Shown one piece after another: positions 52,022-60,382 of a stretch of 64,000 nt of DNA. Both the position numbers and the translations under genes were made by a program. Below the pieces are notes generated by a model. That model did not search any database. It was given only the letters and a program-made list of their open reading frames with translations, and was not told the DNA's origin. Origin of the DNA: Variovorax sp. HW608 (lineage in GTDB: Bacteria > Pseudomonadota > Gammaproteobacteria > Burkholderiales > Burkholderiaceae_C). The first letter of the stretch is position 1; each line of letters starts with the position of its first letter. The stretch is taken from assembly GCF_900090195.1 (NCBI RefSeq), contig NZ_LT607803.1, forward strand, positions 2,170,001-2,234,000, given 5' to 3'.

Positions 52022-52804
52022 TCATAGTTTGCTGCGGAAGTTTGGTTTGCGTTTCTGCAGGAATGCCTCCACCCCTTCGTGGGATTCGGGAGTGTTGTAG
52101 TACAGAGCCAGCGCCTGCATCCCCAGCGATGCGATACCGCGGATGGAGTCCGAGTCAGCATTGAAGGATCGCTTTGCGATCGCGATGGCTGTGGGACTCT
52201 TCTCCATGATCTCGGCACACCACTTCTCCACTTCCTCATCAAGCTTGTCGTGCGGCACGACCGCGTTGACCAGACCCATTTCCAGCGCCTCCTGCGCGCT
52301 GTAGCGTCGACACAGATACCAGATCTCCCGAGCCTTCTTCTCGCCGATCACGCGGGCGAGGAAGGCCGTGCCGAACCCGGGATCCACCGAACCGACCTTG
52401 GGGCCAACCTGCCCGAAGATCGCCTTGTCCGAGGCGATCGCCAAGTCACAGCAGGTGACCAGCACATTGCCCCCGCCGATGGCGAATCCATTCACCCGCG
52501 CGATCACGGGCTTGGGCACCTCACGGATGAGTCCCTGCAACTCCTCGACCGGCAGGCCGATCACGCCCCGGCCGTCGTAGCCGCCGTCGTGCGCTGACTG
52601 GTCCCCCCCGGTACAGAAGGCTTTGTCGCCGGCGCCGGTAAGGACGATTGCACCGATCGACTTGTCCCATCCCGCTCTATGGAGCGCATCGATGAGTTCA
52701 TCGCAGGTCCTGCCTCGGAAGGCGTTGTATTTCTCGGGCCGATTGATACGCAGGGTGGCTACGCCGTCCTTCACGGCGTATTGGATATCGGTGTAGTCAG
52801 GCAT
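52022..52804 (-). CDS. badI: 2-Ketocyclohexanecarboxyl-CoA hydrolase-like ring-cleaving enzyme (BadI)
   Basis: The protein has 260 aa from the ATG at 52804. It is a crotonase-fold protein that matches the BadI pattern: KAFCTGGDQSAHDGGYDGRG, VPKPVIARVNGFAIGGGNVL, FGQVGPKVGSVDPGFGTAFL and GEKKAREIWYLCRRYSAQEA. MenB shares parts of these, but no other menaquinone gene is near and the BadI motif with GGYDGRGVIGLP fits better. BadI hydrolytically opens 2-ketocyclohexane-1-carboxyl-CoA to pimeloyl-CoA. It is divergent from the CoA-transferase unit, with paired repeats between. Confidence 0.85.
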   Translation of the reverse strand: MPDYTDIQYAVKDGVATLRINRPEKYNAFRGRTCDELIDALHRAGWDKSIGAIVLTGAGDKAFCTGGDQSAHDGGYDGRGVIGLPVEELQGLIREVPKPVIARVNGFAIGGGNVLVTCCDLAIASDKAIFGQVGPKVGSVDPGFGTAFLARVIGEKKAREIWYLCRRYSAQEALEMGLVNAVVPHDKLDEEVEKWCAEIMEKSPTAIAIAKRSFNADSDSIRGIASLGMQALALYYNTPESHEGVEAFLQKRKPNFRSKL

Positions 52805-52874
52805 TCGGTGCTCTTTCAGGAACAAGGGATTGGGGGAGGAAACCGCCACCTTTTCGAGGTAACAGGCCCATATT

Positions 52875-52903
52875 GTTCACATAGTCGACCATGATTCATA
52901 TAT
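52875..52903. promoter_or_regulatory. Repeat site A in the badI / CoA-transferase divergent promoter
   Basis: The site starts GTTCACATAGTCGACC, continues ATGATTCATATAT and lies in an AT-rich 181-bp gap. It has a close direct copy at 52936-52965. The shared pattern is GTTC-2-ATAGTCGACC-2-GATTC-1-TA. Two like sites in a divergent promoter suggest a common regulator, possibly the IclR protein at 60383-61237. Confidence 0.5.
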
Positions 52904-52935
52904 AGGTACTTCCCCTGATGTTTTGGACGCTCATC

Positions 52936-52965
52936 GTTCGTATAGTCGACCCAGATTCTTAAATA
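52936..52965. promoter_or_regulatory. Repeat site B in the badI / CoA-transferase divergent promoter
   Basis: GTTCGTATAGTCGACC followed by CAGATTCTTAAATAT matches site A, 61 bp away in the same orientation. It ends 21 bp before the CoA-transferase start codon, where a repressor would cover the promoter. Confidence 0.5.
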
Positions 52966-52985
52966 TGAACTTTGGAAAGAGGAAT

Positions 52986-54230
52986 ATGGCCGGACCGTTA
53001 TCCCGCGTGCGCGTGCTGGATCTGACTCGAGTGCTGGCGGGGCCTTGGTCAACACAGATGCTTGCGGACCTCGGCGCCGATGTGATCAAGGTGGAGCGCC
53101 CCGTCCTCGGCGACGACACCCGCCATTGGGGACCTCCCTGGATCAGGGACGAATCCGGCGAGCCGACGACGGACTCGGCGTATTTCTCTTCCACCAACAG
53201 GAACAAGCGCTCCATCGCCGTCGACATCTCGAAGCCGGATGGGCAGCGCCTGATCAAGGATCTCGCGAAAAACTGTGACGTACTGGCCGAGAACTACAAG
53301 GTCGGCGATCTCAAGCGCTATGGCCTGTCGTACGAGGACCTGAAGGTCGTCAACCCAGCTCTGATCTATTGCTCGGTCACCGGCTACGGTCAGGACGGCC
53401 CTTACGCCGAGAAGCCCGGCTACGACTTCATCTTCCAGGGTGAGGGCGGCTTGATGAGCATCAATGGCGAGGAGGACGGCAAGCCCGGCGGTGGCCCGAT
53501 GAAGACTTCGATCGCAATCACCGACGTCCTGACGGGCCTGAACGCGACCATCGCCATCCTTGCCGCACTGGAGCACCGTCGCAACACGGGTGAAGGTCAA
53601 CACATCGACGTCTCGCTGCTGGACACGATCGTGCACTTTGGCTCCAACCAGATCGCCAGCTACTTCACCACGGGCGAGGTACCCAAGCGTTGGGGTAATG
53701 CCCATCCCAATCTCACGCCGTACCAGTCGTTCCGTACGCGTGATGGGCACTTCATCGTCGCCTGCGGCAACGACGGGCAGTTCGTCAAGCTCTGCGCAGC
53801 ACTCGGACAGGAGCATCTGGCCCAAGACCCGCGCTTCGCCCGCATGGCCGATCGCAATCTCAACCGGGAGCCTTTGATTGCCCAGCTCTCGACCATCTTC
53901 GAGCTGGAGACGACAGCCTTTTGGTTGAAGACCTTGGAGCACAGCGAGGTGCCCAATGGAAGCATCAATACGTACGACAAGGTCTTCGAGCATCCGCAGG
54001 TCGTGGCCCGCGAGCTCAAGGTTTGCCAGCGGCATGCCGCCGGTGGAGCGATCACCACCGTAAGGAACCCCATTCGCCTATCGAAGACGCCGATCGAGTA
54101 CCTGCGGCCACCGCCACTGCGCGCAGAGCACACGCACGAGGTTCTTTCGAGCGTGCTCGATCTGTCGGAAGACGCACTCAGGCAGCTCGAGGTTTCCGGG
54201 GTTATTGAAACAGCGAAGAAGGATAGGTGA
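52986..54230 (+). CDS. CaiB/BaiF-family CoA-transferase
   Basis: The protein has 414 aa. I chose the ATG at 52986, 3 nt after GAGG; an ATG at 52965 is also in frame. Family III CoA-transferase features are RVRVLDLTRVLAGPWSTQML, ADLGADVIKVERP, NRNKRSIAVDISKPDGQ and GEGGLMSINGEEDGKPGGGP. The catalytic Asp should be the one in KPGYDFIFQGE. It is the first gene of the plus-strand unit and would activate an alicyclic carboxylate by taking CoA from a donor such as succinyl-CoA or a pathway product, replacing an ATP-dependent AliA ligase (inference). Confidence 0.88.
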   Translation: MAGPLSRVRVLDLTRVLAGPWSTQMLADLGADVIKVERPVLGDDTRHWGPPWIRDESGEPTTDSAYFSSTNRNKRSIAVDISKPDGQRLIKDLAKNCDVLAENYKVGDLKRYGLSYEDLKVVNPALIYCSVTGYGQDGPYAEKPGYDFIFQGEGGLMSINGEEDGKPGGGPMKTSIAITDVLTGLNATIAILAALEHRRNTGEGQHIDVSLLDTIVHFGSNQIASYFTTGEVPKRWGNAHPNLTPYQSFRTRDGHFIVACGNDGQFVKLCAALGQEHLAQDPRFARMADRNLNREPLIAQLSTIFELETTAFWLKTLEHSEVPNGSINTYDKVFEHPQVVARELKVCQRHAAGGAITTVRNPIRLSKTPIEYLRPPPLRAEHTHEVLSSVLDLSEDALRQLEVSGVIETAKKDR

Positions 54231-54237
54231 GACAAGC

Positions 54238-55386
54238 ATGTACTACGCATTGACAGACGACCAGCGGCAGATACAAGACCTGCTTCGGAGGGTGGCCCGA
54301 GAAAAGGTGGCCAAACGGGCGGACGAGATTGACCGTACGGCCGAGTACCCGCACGACATGTACGAATTGCTCAAGGAACTGGGGCTTTTCACGCTGCCAT
54401 TTCCGCCCGAGTACGGCGGCACGGGCAGCATGCTGTCGGCGTGTATTGCCATCGAAGAGCTGGCGCGCGTTTGCTACAACACCGCCTACCTGCTGCTGGT
54501 GCAGTGGGTTCCCTTTGGCGCGATCCTGCACGGCGGCACCGCCGAGCAGAAGCAAAGGTTGCTTCCCGGCCTAGCGTCCGGAGAAATGCGGGGTGCGTTT
54601 TCGACGACGGAGGCGCAAAGCGGATCCGACGTCAGCGGGATCCGCACGCGCGCCGTGAAGGTGGCGGATGGCTACCGGATCAATGGCGCCAAGATTTGGT
54701 GCACGAATTCCGACTTGGCCGATTTCGTCCTGGTAGCCGCCAAGTACGAGCAGGGTGGGAAGGACGGGATCAGCCTGTTCATCATCGAAAAGGGCGCAGC
54801 TGGCTTCACGGTCGGGAAGAAGGAGGAGAAGATTGGCGCGCGTGGCGTGCCCTCCTGCCCGCTCTTTCTGGACGACGTGTTCGTCCCAGACATCAACCTG
54901 GTCGGCGGCGGATTCAAGGCCGTGATGGAAGCCTTCAACGCCAGCCGGCCCCTCATCGGCGCACGCGGCGTGGGCCTGGCCCAGGGTGCCATCGACCACG
55001 CCAGCGCCTTCGTCAAGGAGCGCCACGCCTTTGGCCAGCATGTTTCCGACTTCCAGGGCGTGCGTTGGATGCTTGCCGACATGGCGATCCAGACCGAGGC
55101 CGCGCGCAATCTGGTCTATCGCGCCGCATCGATGGTCGACCAATCTTCGCCGAGTGCGGAACTCGCGCCTGTCGCCGCAATGTCCAAGTGCTTTGCCAGC
55201 GACACGGCGATGAGGGTGGCCACCGACGCTGTGCAGCTCTTCGGCGCTGCGGGCGTGTCCGCGGAGTACCCGATCAACAGGTACTTCCGAGATGCCAAGG
55301 TGCTCCAGATCATCGAAGGCACCAACCAGATCCAGCGAAACATCGTGGCCAACAGCCTGCTCGGCCGCGTCCCTCGTTCCAACTGA
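54238..55386 (+). CDS. Acyl-CoA dehydrogenase (AliB-like position)
   Basis: The protein has 382 aa. ACAD motifs are FSTTEAQSGSDVSGIRTRAV, IWCTNSDLADFVLVAAKY, ERHAFGQHVSDFQGVRWMLA and the C-terminal YFRDAKVLQIIEGTNQIQRN with the catalytic glutamate in IIEGTNQ. It introduces an alpha,beta double bond in an acyl-CoA and passes electrons to ETF. It starts 7 bp after the CoA-transferase gene and should act on the cyclic acyl-CoA that gene produces. Confidence 0.9.
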   Translation: MYYALTDDQRQIQDLLRRVAREKVAKRADEIDRTAEYPHDMYELLKELGLFTLPFPPEYGGTGSMLSACIAIEELARVCYNTAYLLLVQWVPFGAILHGGTAEQKQRLLPGLASGEMRGAFSTTEAQSGSDVSGIRTRAVKVADGYRINGAKIWCTNSDLADFVLVAAKYEQGGKDGISLFIIEKGAAGFTVGKKEEKIGARGVPSCPLFLDDVFVPDINLVGGGFKAVMEAFNASRPLIGARGVGLAQGAIDHASAFVKERHAFGQHVSDFQGVRWMLADMAIQTEAARNLVYRAASMVDQSSPSAELAPVAAMSKCFASDTAMRVATDAVQLFGAAGVSAEYPINRYFRDAKVLQIIEGTNQIQRNIVANSLLGRVPRSN

Positions 55387-55406
55387 TCTCTTCCAAAGGA
55401 AAACAC

Positions 55407-55889
55407 ATGAGCGACTACAACATGCCGACAGTCGGCTTGGGCCTGTACTTCGAGGACCTGCCGGTCGGCCGAAAGTTCAAGACCCTCGGCCGCACCGTGA
55501 TGGATGCCGACATCTGCGCGTTCTGCAACGTGATCCACATGACCGAGGTCCTCTTCACGGACATGGAATTCGTGAAGAACGAGTCGGACATCAAGGGACG
55601 CATTGCACCGGGCGCCTTCATCTACGGCATCGCCGAGGGCCTGCTGGCTCAGTCGACCATGCAGAAGACCGGCTACGCCTTCCTCAATATGGAGCTGACC
55701 GTGCACAGCCCAGTCTTCGCGGGTGACACCCTGCACGTCGAGTGCGAGGTGATCGAGTCGCGCGCGTCGAAGAGCCGGCCGGGCCGCGCACTCGTGCGCA
55801 CGGCCAACAAGGTTGTGAACCAGAAGGGGCAGGTGGTGTTGAGCTACACGCCGCTTCGCATGGTCAAGTCCAAGGCCGTGGCTGCCTGA
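55407..55889 (+). CDS. MaoC-like enoyl-CoA hydratase
   Basis: The protein has 160 aa. Hotdog/MaoC features are LGLYFEDLPVGRKFKTLGRT, MDADICAFCNVIHMTEVLFT, GRIAPGAFIYGIAEGLLAQ and HSPVFAGDTLHVECEVIES. The usual D...H hydratase pair is weak here: the region has N and H in CNVIHMTEV, so catalysis may differ from classic MaoC. Its position between the dehydrogenase and BadH genes makes it the likely hydratase in place of crotonase-type BadK. AAAGGA precedes the ATG. Confidence 0.8.
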   Translation: MSDYNMPTVGLGLYFEDLPVGRKFKTLGRTVMDADICAFCNVIHMTEVLFTDMEFVKNESDIKGRIAPGAFIYGIAEGLLAQSTMQKTGYAFLNMELTVHSPVFAGDTLHVECEVIESRASKSRPGRALVRTANKVVNQKGQVVLSYTPLRMVKSKAVAA

Positions 55890-55918
55890 TCGCTCAACCG
55901 CACCCAAAGGAGCCAAGC

Positions 55919-56686
55919 ATGAATGGACTGAAAAACCGGGTTGCCGTGATCACCGGGGGCGCAGGCGGCATCGGCGCAGCGCTGTGCCGCAGGATGAACG
56001 AGGAGGGCGCCAAGGTCGCCATCCTGGACCTGAACAAGGACGCAGCCACTTCGCTCGCCGATGAGTTGGGCCGCAGCGGCGTAGCGGCCAAGGCCTACGG
56101 CCTGGACATCACCGATTACGAGCAAGTCGAAGTGACGATCGCAGACATCGAGGCCACTCTCGGGCCGGTTGAGATCCTGGTCAACAACGCTGGCTGGGAC
56201 CACGCCGCTCGCTTTGTGGACACCAATCCGCAACTCTGGCAGAAGCTCATCGCGATCAACCTGGTCGGACCGCTGAACCTGCAGCACACCGTGGTCAAAC
56301 GCATGATCGCCCGCGGCGCAGGAAGGATTGTGAACGTGTCATCTGATGCCGGCCGCGTCGGCTCGTCGGGGGAATCCGTCTATTCGGCATGCAAGGGCGG
56401 AATCATCTCCTTCTCCAAGACTCTCGCCCGTGAAGTCGCCAGGAAGCAGATTACCGTCAATGTGGTCTGCCCAGGTCCCACCGAGACAGCGCTGTTCCGC
56501 GATTTCGCCGGTGCCGGCGAGTCGGGCGACAAGCTGCGCGGCGCGCTTGCGAAGGCCATTCCCTTCGGCCGCCTGGGCCAGCCGCAGGACGTGGTGGGAG
56601 CAGTGTGTTTCCTCTCATCGGACGACGCCGCGTTCATCACCGGCCAGGTGCTGTCCGTGTCGGGTGGCCTGACGATGGCGGGCTGA
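55919..56686 (+). CDS. badH: 2-Hydroxycyclohexanecarboxyl-CoA dehydrogenase-like SDR (BadH)
   Basis: The protein has 255 aa. VAVITGGAGGIGAALCRRMN, EILVNNAGWDHAARF and the catalytic S142, Y155 and K159 in VGSSGESVYSACKGGIISFS are complete. The pattern NNAGWD, GSSGExVYxACKGG, NVVCPGPTETALF and ITGQVLSVSGGLTM is that of BadH from Rhodopseudomonas palustris as I know it. BadH oxidises 2-hydroxy- to 2-ketocyclohexane-1-carboxyl-CoA, the substrate of BadI. AAAGGAG lies 8 nt upstream. Confidence 0.88.
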   Translation: MNGLKNRVAVITGGAGGIGAALCRRMNEEGAKVAILDLNKDAATSLADELGRSGVAAKAYGLDITDYEQVEVTIADIEATLGPVEILVNNAGWDHAARFVDTNPQLWQKLIAINLVGPLNLQHTVVKRMIARGAGRIVNVSSDAGRVGSSGESVYSACKGGIISFSKTLAREVARKQITVNVVCPGPTETALFRDFAGAGESGDKLRGALAKAIPFGRLGQPQDVVGAVCFLSSDDAAFITGQVLSVSGGLTMAG

Positions 56687-56728
56687 GCAGCGGCAGCCAT
56701 TCACCAAGAAATATCAAGGAGACTACAC

Positions 56729-57709
56729 ATGAGCCTGAAAGCCATTGCCAGATCGTTGCTGGCCGCTGTTGGCATCGGCATGGCATGGACTCCAGCGTCG
56801 CATGCCCAGGAGGCGTATCCCGCCAAACCGATCCGTCTGGTGCTCGGGTTCGCCGCCGGTGGCGGCACCGACGTCATCGCACGTGCCCTGGCTCAACGGA
56901 TGGGGGAACTCCTTGGCCAGCCAGTCATCGTCGATAACAAGGCGGGCGCCAACGGAAACATCGCTGCCGAGACAGTGGCGCGCGCCACGCCTGACGGCTA
57001 CACACTGCTCTACAACACTTCGTCCATCGCGATCAGTCCAGCGCTCTATCCCAAGCTGTCCTACGACGTCAGCAAGGACCTGGTGCCGGTCTCGCCAACA
57101 GCCAACTTGCCAATCATCCTGGTCGCAGCGAAGAATCTCGGCCTGAAGTCAGCGCAGGATTTCGTCGCGTATCTAAAGGCTCACCCCGGGCAGTTGAACT
57201 ACGCCTCCGCGGGTAACGGAAACATCACCCACCTTTCGGCGCTCTTGTTCCTGCAGGCAACTGGTACCAAGGCCACGCATATCCCTTACCGCAGCGAGGC
57301 TCCGGCGATCACGGATGTGGCGGGCGGCCAAGTGGCGTTCTATCTGGGCACTGCTCCCGGGGTGACCCCGCTGATGAAGGATGGCCGCGTACTGGGACTG
57401 GCCGTGGCATCTCTCAAGCGGATGCCGACCGCTCCAGAGCTCCCTACCATGTCGGAGACTGTGGCCAAGGACCTTGAGTTGGGTGCCTGGTCGGGCATCA
57501 TGGCGCCCGCCGGCACGAGGCCTGAAATCATCGACAAGCTCAACGCGGCCGTCGGGACGGCGCTGAAGGACAAAGCGCTTCTGGAGAAATTCGCGATGCA
57601 GGGTGCCGAGCCACGGCATGGCACGCCGTCGCAGTATGGCGCATTCATACAGTCCGAGCTCTTGCGCTGGTCCCAGATCATCCGCGCCAATGGCGTACGG
57701 ATGGATTAA
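56729..57709 (+). CDS. Bug/TctC-type periplasmic solute receptor (alicyclic module, first)
   Basis: The protein has 326 aa. The signal peptide ends at ASHAQEAYP. PIRLVLGFAAGGGTDVIARA, VIVDNKAGANGNIAAETVAR, NYASAGNGNITHLSALLF and IPYRSEAPAITDVAGGQVAF show the Bug fold. It lies 42 bp after badH and most likely presents the alicyclic or aromatic-derived carboxylate to a TctAB permease encoded elsewhere. Confidence 0.92.
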   Translation: MSLKAIARSLLAAVGIGMAWTPASHAQEAYPAKPIRLVLGFAAGGGTDVIARALAQRMGELLGQPVIVDNKAGANGNIAAETVARATPDGYTLLYNTSSIAISPALYPKLSYDVSKDLVPVSPTANLPIILVAAKNLGLKSAQDFVAYLKAHPGQLNYASAGNGNITHLSALLFLQATGTKATHIPYRSEAPAITDVAGGQVAFYLGTAPGVTPLMKDGRVLGLAVASLKRMPTAPELPTMSETVAKDLELGAWSGIMAPAGTRPEIIDKLNAAVGTALKDKALLEKFAMQGAEPRHGTPSQYGAFIQSELLRWSQIIRANGVRMD

Positions 57710-57718
57710 GCAAGGGAA

Positions 57719-58168
57719 ATGTCCAGGATGACTCGCTTGAACGAGGAGCAGCTGCAGGCGGTTGTCGATCGGTCGTCGTTCAATCGCTGGCTAGGGATGA
57801 AGGTTGTGTCCGTCGGCGAGAGCAACTTGACCTTGCGAATCAGTTGGCGCGACGAACTGATCTCCAGCCCGGAAAGGCAGTCGATCCACGGCGGGGTCAT
57901 CGCCGCGCTGGTCGACTGCGCAGCGGACTACGTGATCGCGGCGGACGTAGGCCACGCGGTGCCGACGATCGATCTACACATCGACTATCACAGGATCGCC
58001 CTGCCAGGCGACCTCGAGGTCGAGGCCAGCATCACGCATCTCGGTTCCACCTTGGGCGTCGCGACGGCCAAGGTCACGGATGCGCAGGGCAAGCTCGTTG
58101 CCAGCGGCAGAGGCCTCTACATGACAGGGGCCCGACCTCTGTCGCCGCCCCCCGCCGCGGCGAATTGA
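57719..58168 (+). CDS. PaaI-type hotdog thioesterase
   Basis: The protein has 149 aa. The hotdog core shows FNRWLGMKVVSVGESNLTLR, SIHGGVIAALVDCAADYVIA with the HGG(V/A)...D catalytic pattern of PaaI thioesterases, and TIDLHIDYHRIALPGDLEVE. It would release CoA from dead-end acyl-CoAs of the pathway. The ATG at 57719 is 10 bp after the receptor gene; an ATG at 57728 is also possible. Confidence 0.85.
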   Translation: MSRMTRLNEEQLQAVVDRSSFNRWLGMKVVSVGESNLTLRISWRDELISSPERQSIHGGVIAALVDCAADYVIAADVGHAVPTIDLHIDYHRIALPGDLEVEASITHLGSTLGVATAKVTDAQGKLVASGRGLYMTGARPLSPPPAAAN

Positions 58169-58203
58169 GCCGGATCCACCACCCATTGACACGAAAGAGA
58201 ATC

Positions 58204-59187
58204 ATGAAGAGCAGCCGCAGACAAATCTGCAAGAGGCTTGGCGCGATCGCCCTCGGTTTTGGCATGGTGCTGCCAGCGGCCGCCCAGGACAAATGGCCCA
58301 CACAGCCTATCAAGCTGGTCGTTCCCTTCGCGGCAGGCGGTGCGACGGACCAAGTCGCTCGGCTTGTCGCCTCGAAGATGGGCACGATACTGGGCACCAC
58401 AGTCATCATCGACAACCGCACCGGAGCAAATGGCAACATCGGCGCCGAGCTTGTCGCGAAGGCGGCGCCTGACGGCTATACCTTTCTCCACACCACCTCT
58501 TCCATCGCGTTTACTGCCGCCTTCAGGCAGAAGGTCCATTACGACCTGTCGAAGGATCTCCAGCCGGTGACGCTGGCGGTCAATCAGCCGCTGCTGATCA
58601 TGTCCAGCCTACAGTCCGGCGTCGTCGATGCAGCGACCCTGCGGCAGTACCTTCGCAAGAACGACAACAAGGTCAGTTACGCCTCATCGGGCAACGGCAA
58701 CCTCACGCATCTGGCCATGTATGTCATCCTGCATGCGCTGGGGGCCGATGCGACGCACATTCCTTACAAAGGGGGCGCCGCAGCTTTCCCGGACGTCATC
58801 GCCGGACGTGTCGACCTGTTCTCCGATCCCATCAATTCCGCCTTTCCGCATGTGCGCGAAAAGCGGGTCACCGCCCTGGCAGTCACGGGCGCGAAGCGTT
58901 CGGCACTTGCACCGGATGTACCGACGGTCGATGAGTCTCTTCTGCCTGGTTTCACCATTGGCGCCTGGCAGGCGGTGTTCGCCCCCGCGGGCACGTCGCC
59001 GGAGATCGTCGCGAAGGTGCGGCAAGCCTACCGAGCCGCACTGCGGGATCCTGCCATCAAGGCCAAGTTGGCTTCCGAAGGAGCGGAGGCAGTGGGCTCC
59101 TCAGGCGAGGAATTGAAGAGCTTCATGGATGCCGAGATCAAACGCTGGGAGAAGGTGGTACAGACCTCCGGCATCAAGCTGGATTAG
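58204..59187 (+). CDS. Bug/TctC-type periplasmic solute receptor (alicyclic module, second)
   Basis: The protein has 327 aa from the ATG at 58204. The signal peptide MKSSRRQICKRLGAIALGFG ends near AAAQDK. PIKLVVPFAAGGATDQVARL, VIIDNRTGANGNIGAELVAK, SYASSGNGNLTHLAMYVIL and IPYKGGAAAFPDVIAGRVDL are typical. It is similar in layout to the receptor at 56729, suggesting an old duplication and separate ligands. It is followed by the second CoA-transferase gene. Confidence 0.92.
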   Translation: MKSSRRQICKRLGAIALGFGMVLPAAAQDKWPTQPIKLVVPFAAGGATDQVARLVASKMGTILGTTVIIDNRTGANGNIGAELVAKAAPDGYTFLHTTSSIAFTAAFRQKVHYDLSKDLQPVTLAVNQPLLIMSSLQSGVVDAATLRQYLRKNDNKVSYASSGNGNLTHLAMYVILHALGADATHIPYKGGAAAFPDVIAGRVDLFSDPINSAFPHVREKRVTALAVTGAKRSALAPDVPTVDESLLPGFTIGAWQAVFAPAGTSPEIVAKVRQAYRAALRDPAIKAKLASEGAEAVGSSGEELKSFMDAEIKRWEKVVQTSGIKLD

Positions 59188-59229
59188 CCGCGCCACACCA
59201 TTCGTCAATCACTCTGGGAGAACCAAGGC

Positions 59230-60375
59230 ATGGGTCCGCTGCAGGGAGTCAAGATCATCGAGCTCGCGGGAATCGGTCCCGCACCCTTCGCGGCTATGCT
59301 GCTGGCCGACCTGGGCGCGACGGTGATACGGATCGATCGACCCGTTCCGGCTCGACTCGGTATCGAACGCCCCCTAGAGTTCAACCTGCTGTTGCGCAAC
59401 AGGCAGAACCTGTCGATCGACCTCAAGAGCGAGGCGGGCAGGGAATTGGTCCTGGAATTGGTGCAAAAGGCGGATGGCCTCATTGAAGGGTTTCGACCCG
59501 GCGTCACGGAGCGCCTGGGGCTGGGCCCCGATCCCTGCCTGGCCTGCAATCCGCGACTGGTGTATGGGCGGATGACGGGATGGGGCCAGGAGGGCCCATT
59601 GGCGCAGGCCGCCGGACACGACCTCAACTATATTGCTGTGACGGGGGTCTTGTCCTGGATCGGCCGATGCGCTCAAGAGCCGGTGCCTCCTCTCAACCTG
59701 CTCGGCGATTTCGCGGGAGGCGGACTCTATCTGGCGCTCGGCATGCTCGCCGCCATGCTGGAATGCCGCACGTCCGGTCGCGGCCAAGTGGTCGACGCCG
59801 CCATCGTCGATGGCACTGCGTCCTTGGCTACTTCGGCATTCGGTATGCACGCTGCGGGCCTACTTGGGGCACGGGGCACCAACATCCTCGATGGTGGTGC
59901 GCCGTTCTATGACGTGTACCGCTGCAAGGATGACAAGTACATCTGCGTTGCATCCATCGAGCCAAAGTTCTACGCAGAGCTTTGCAAGTTGCTCGGGCAT
60001 TCGTCCGAGGAAATCGGGCTCCAGCAGGACCGACAGGCATGGGACACTTCGAAGGAGAAACTTCGGCAGATCTTCGAGTCCAGGACCCGGAACGAATGGT
60101 GCGCGTTGCTGGAGGGGACTGATGCATGCTTCTCGCCCGTGATGGAGCCCGACGAGGCAGCCTCGCATCCGCATCTGAAGGCACGTCAAACCTTCGTGGA
60201 AGTGGCGGGCGTGACGCAGCCGGCCCCGGCGCCGCGCTTTTCCCGCAGCGCGCCAGATGAGCCAAAACCTCCGGAGGCGCCGAGCGAGCGCAGCAGCCTG
60301 GATGCCCTGCGCAACTGGCTGGGAGAGGATGGGGCGAACAGATGGTCCGGTCAGATTGCGCGGACCGGCGTTTGA
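59230..60375 (+). CDS. CaiB/BaiF-family protein, alpha-methylacyl-CoA racemase-like
   Basis: The protein has 381 aa. GPLQGVKIIELAGIGPAPFA, LLADLGATVIRIDRP, FNLLLRNRQNLSIDLKSEAG and EGFRPGVTERLGLGPD are the N-terminal pattern of AMACR-type members. GHDLNYIAVTGVLSWIGR contains the family Asp and the AMACR-like context. It would epimerise 2-methylacyl-CoAs or transfer CoA. In this module it may set the stereochemistry of a branched side chain before dehydrogenation (inference). GGGAGAACCAAGGC precedes the ATG. Confidence 0.85.
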   Translation: MGPLQGVKIIELAGIGPAPFAAMLLADLGATVIRIDRPVPARLGIERPLEFNLLLRNRQNLSIDLKSEAGRELVLELVQKADGLIEGFRPGVTERLGLGPDPCLACNPRLVYGRMTGWGQEGPLAQAAGHDLNYIAVTGVLSWIGRCAQEPVPPLNLLGDFAGGGLYLALGMLAAMLECRTSGRGQVVDAAIVDGTASLATSAFGMHAAGLLGARGTNILDGGAPFYDVYRCKDDKYICVASIEPKFYAELCKLLGHSSEEIGLQQDRQAWDTSKEKLRQIFESRTRNEWCALLEGTDACFSPVMEPDEAASHPHLKARQTFVEVAGVTQPAPAPRFSRSAPDEPKPPEAPSERSSLDALRNWLGEDGANRWSGQIARTGV

Positions 60376-60382
60376 GGCCGCC

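Noticed and set aside
52022..52804. MenB (naphthoate synthase) identity for the crotonase
   Set aside because: Motifs are shared, but no menaquinone genes are present and the adjacent BadH-like gene supports BadI.
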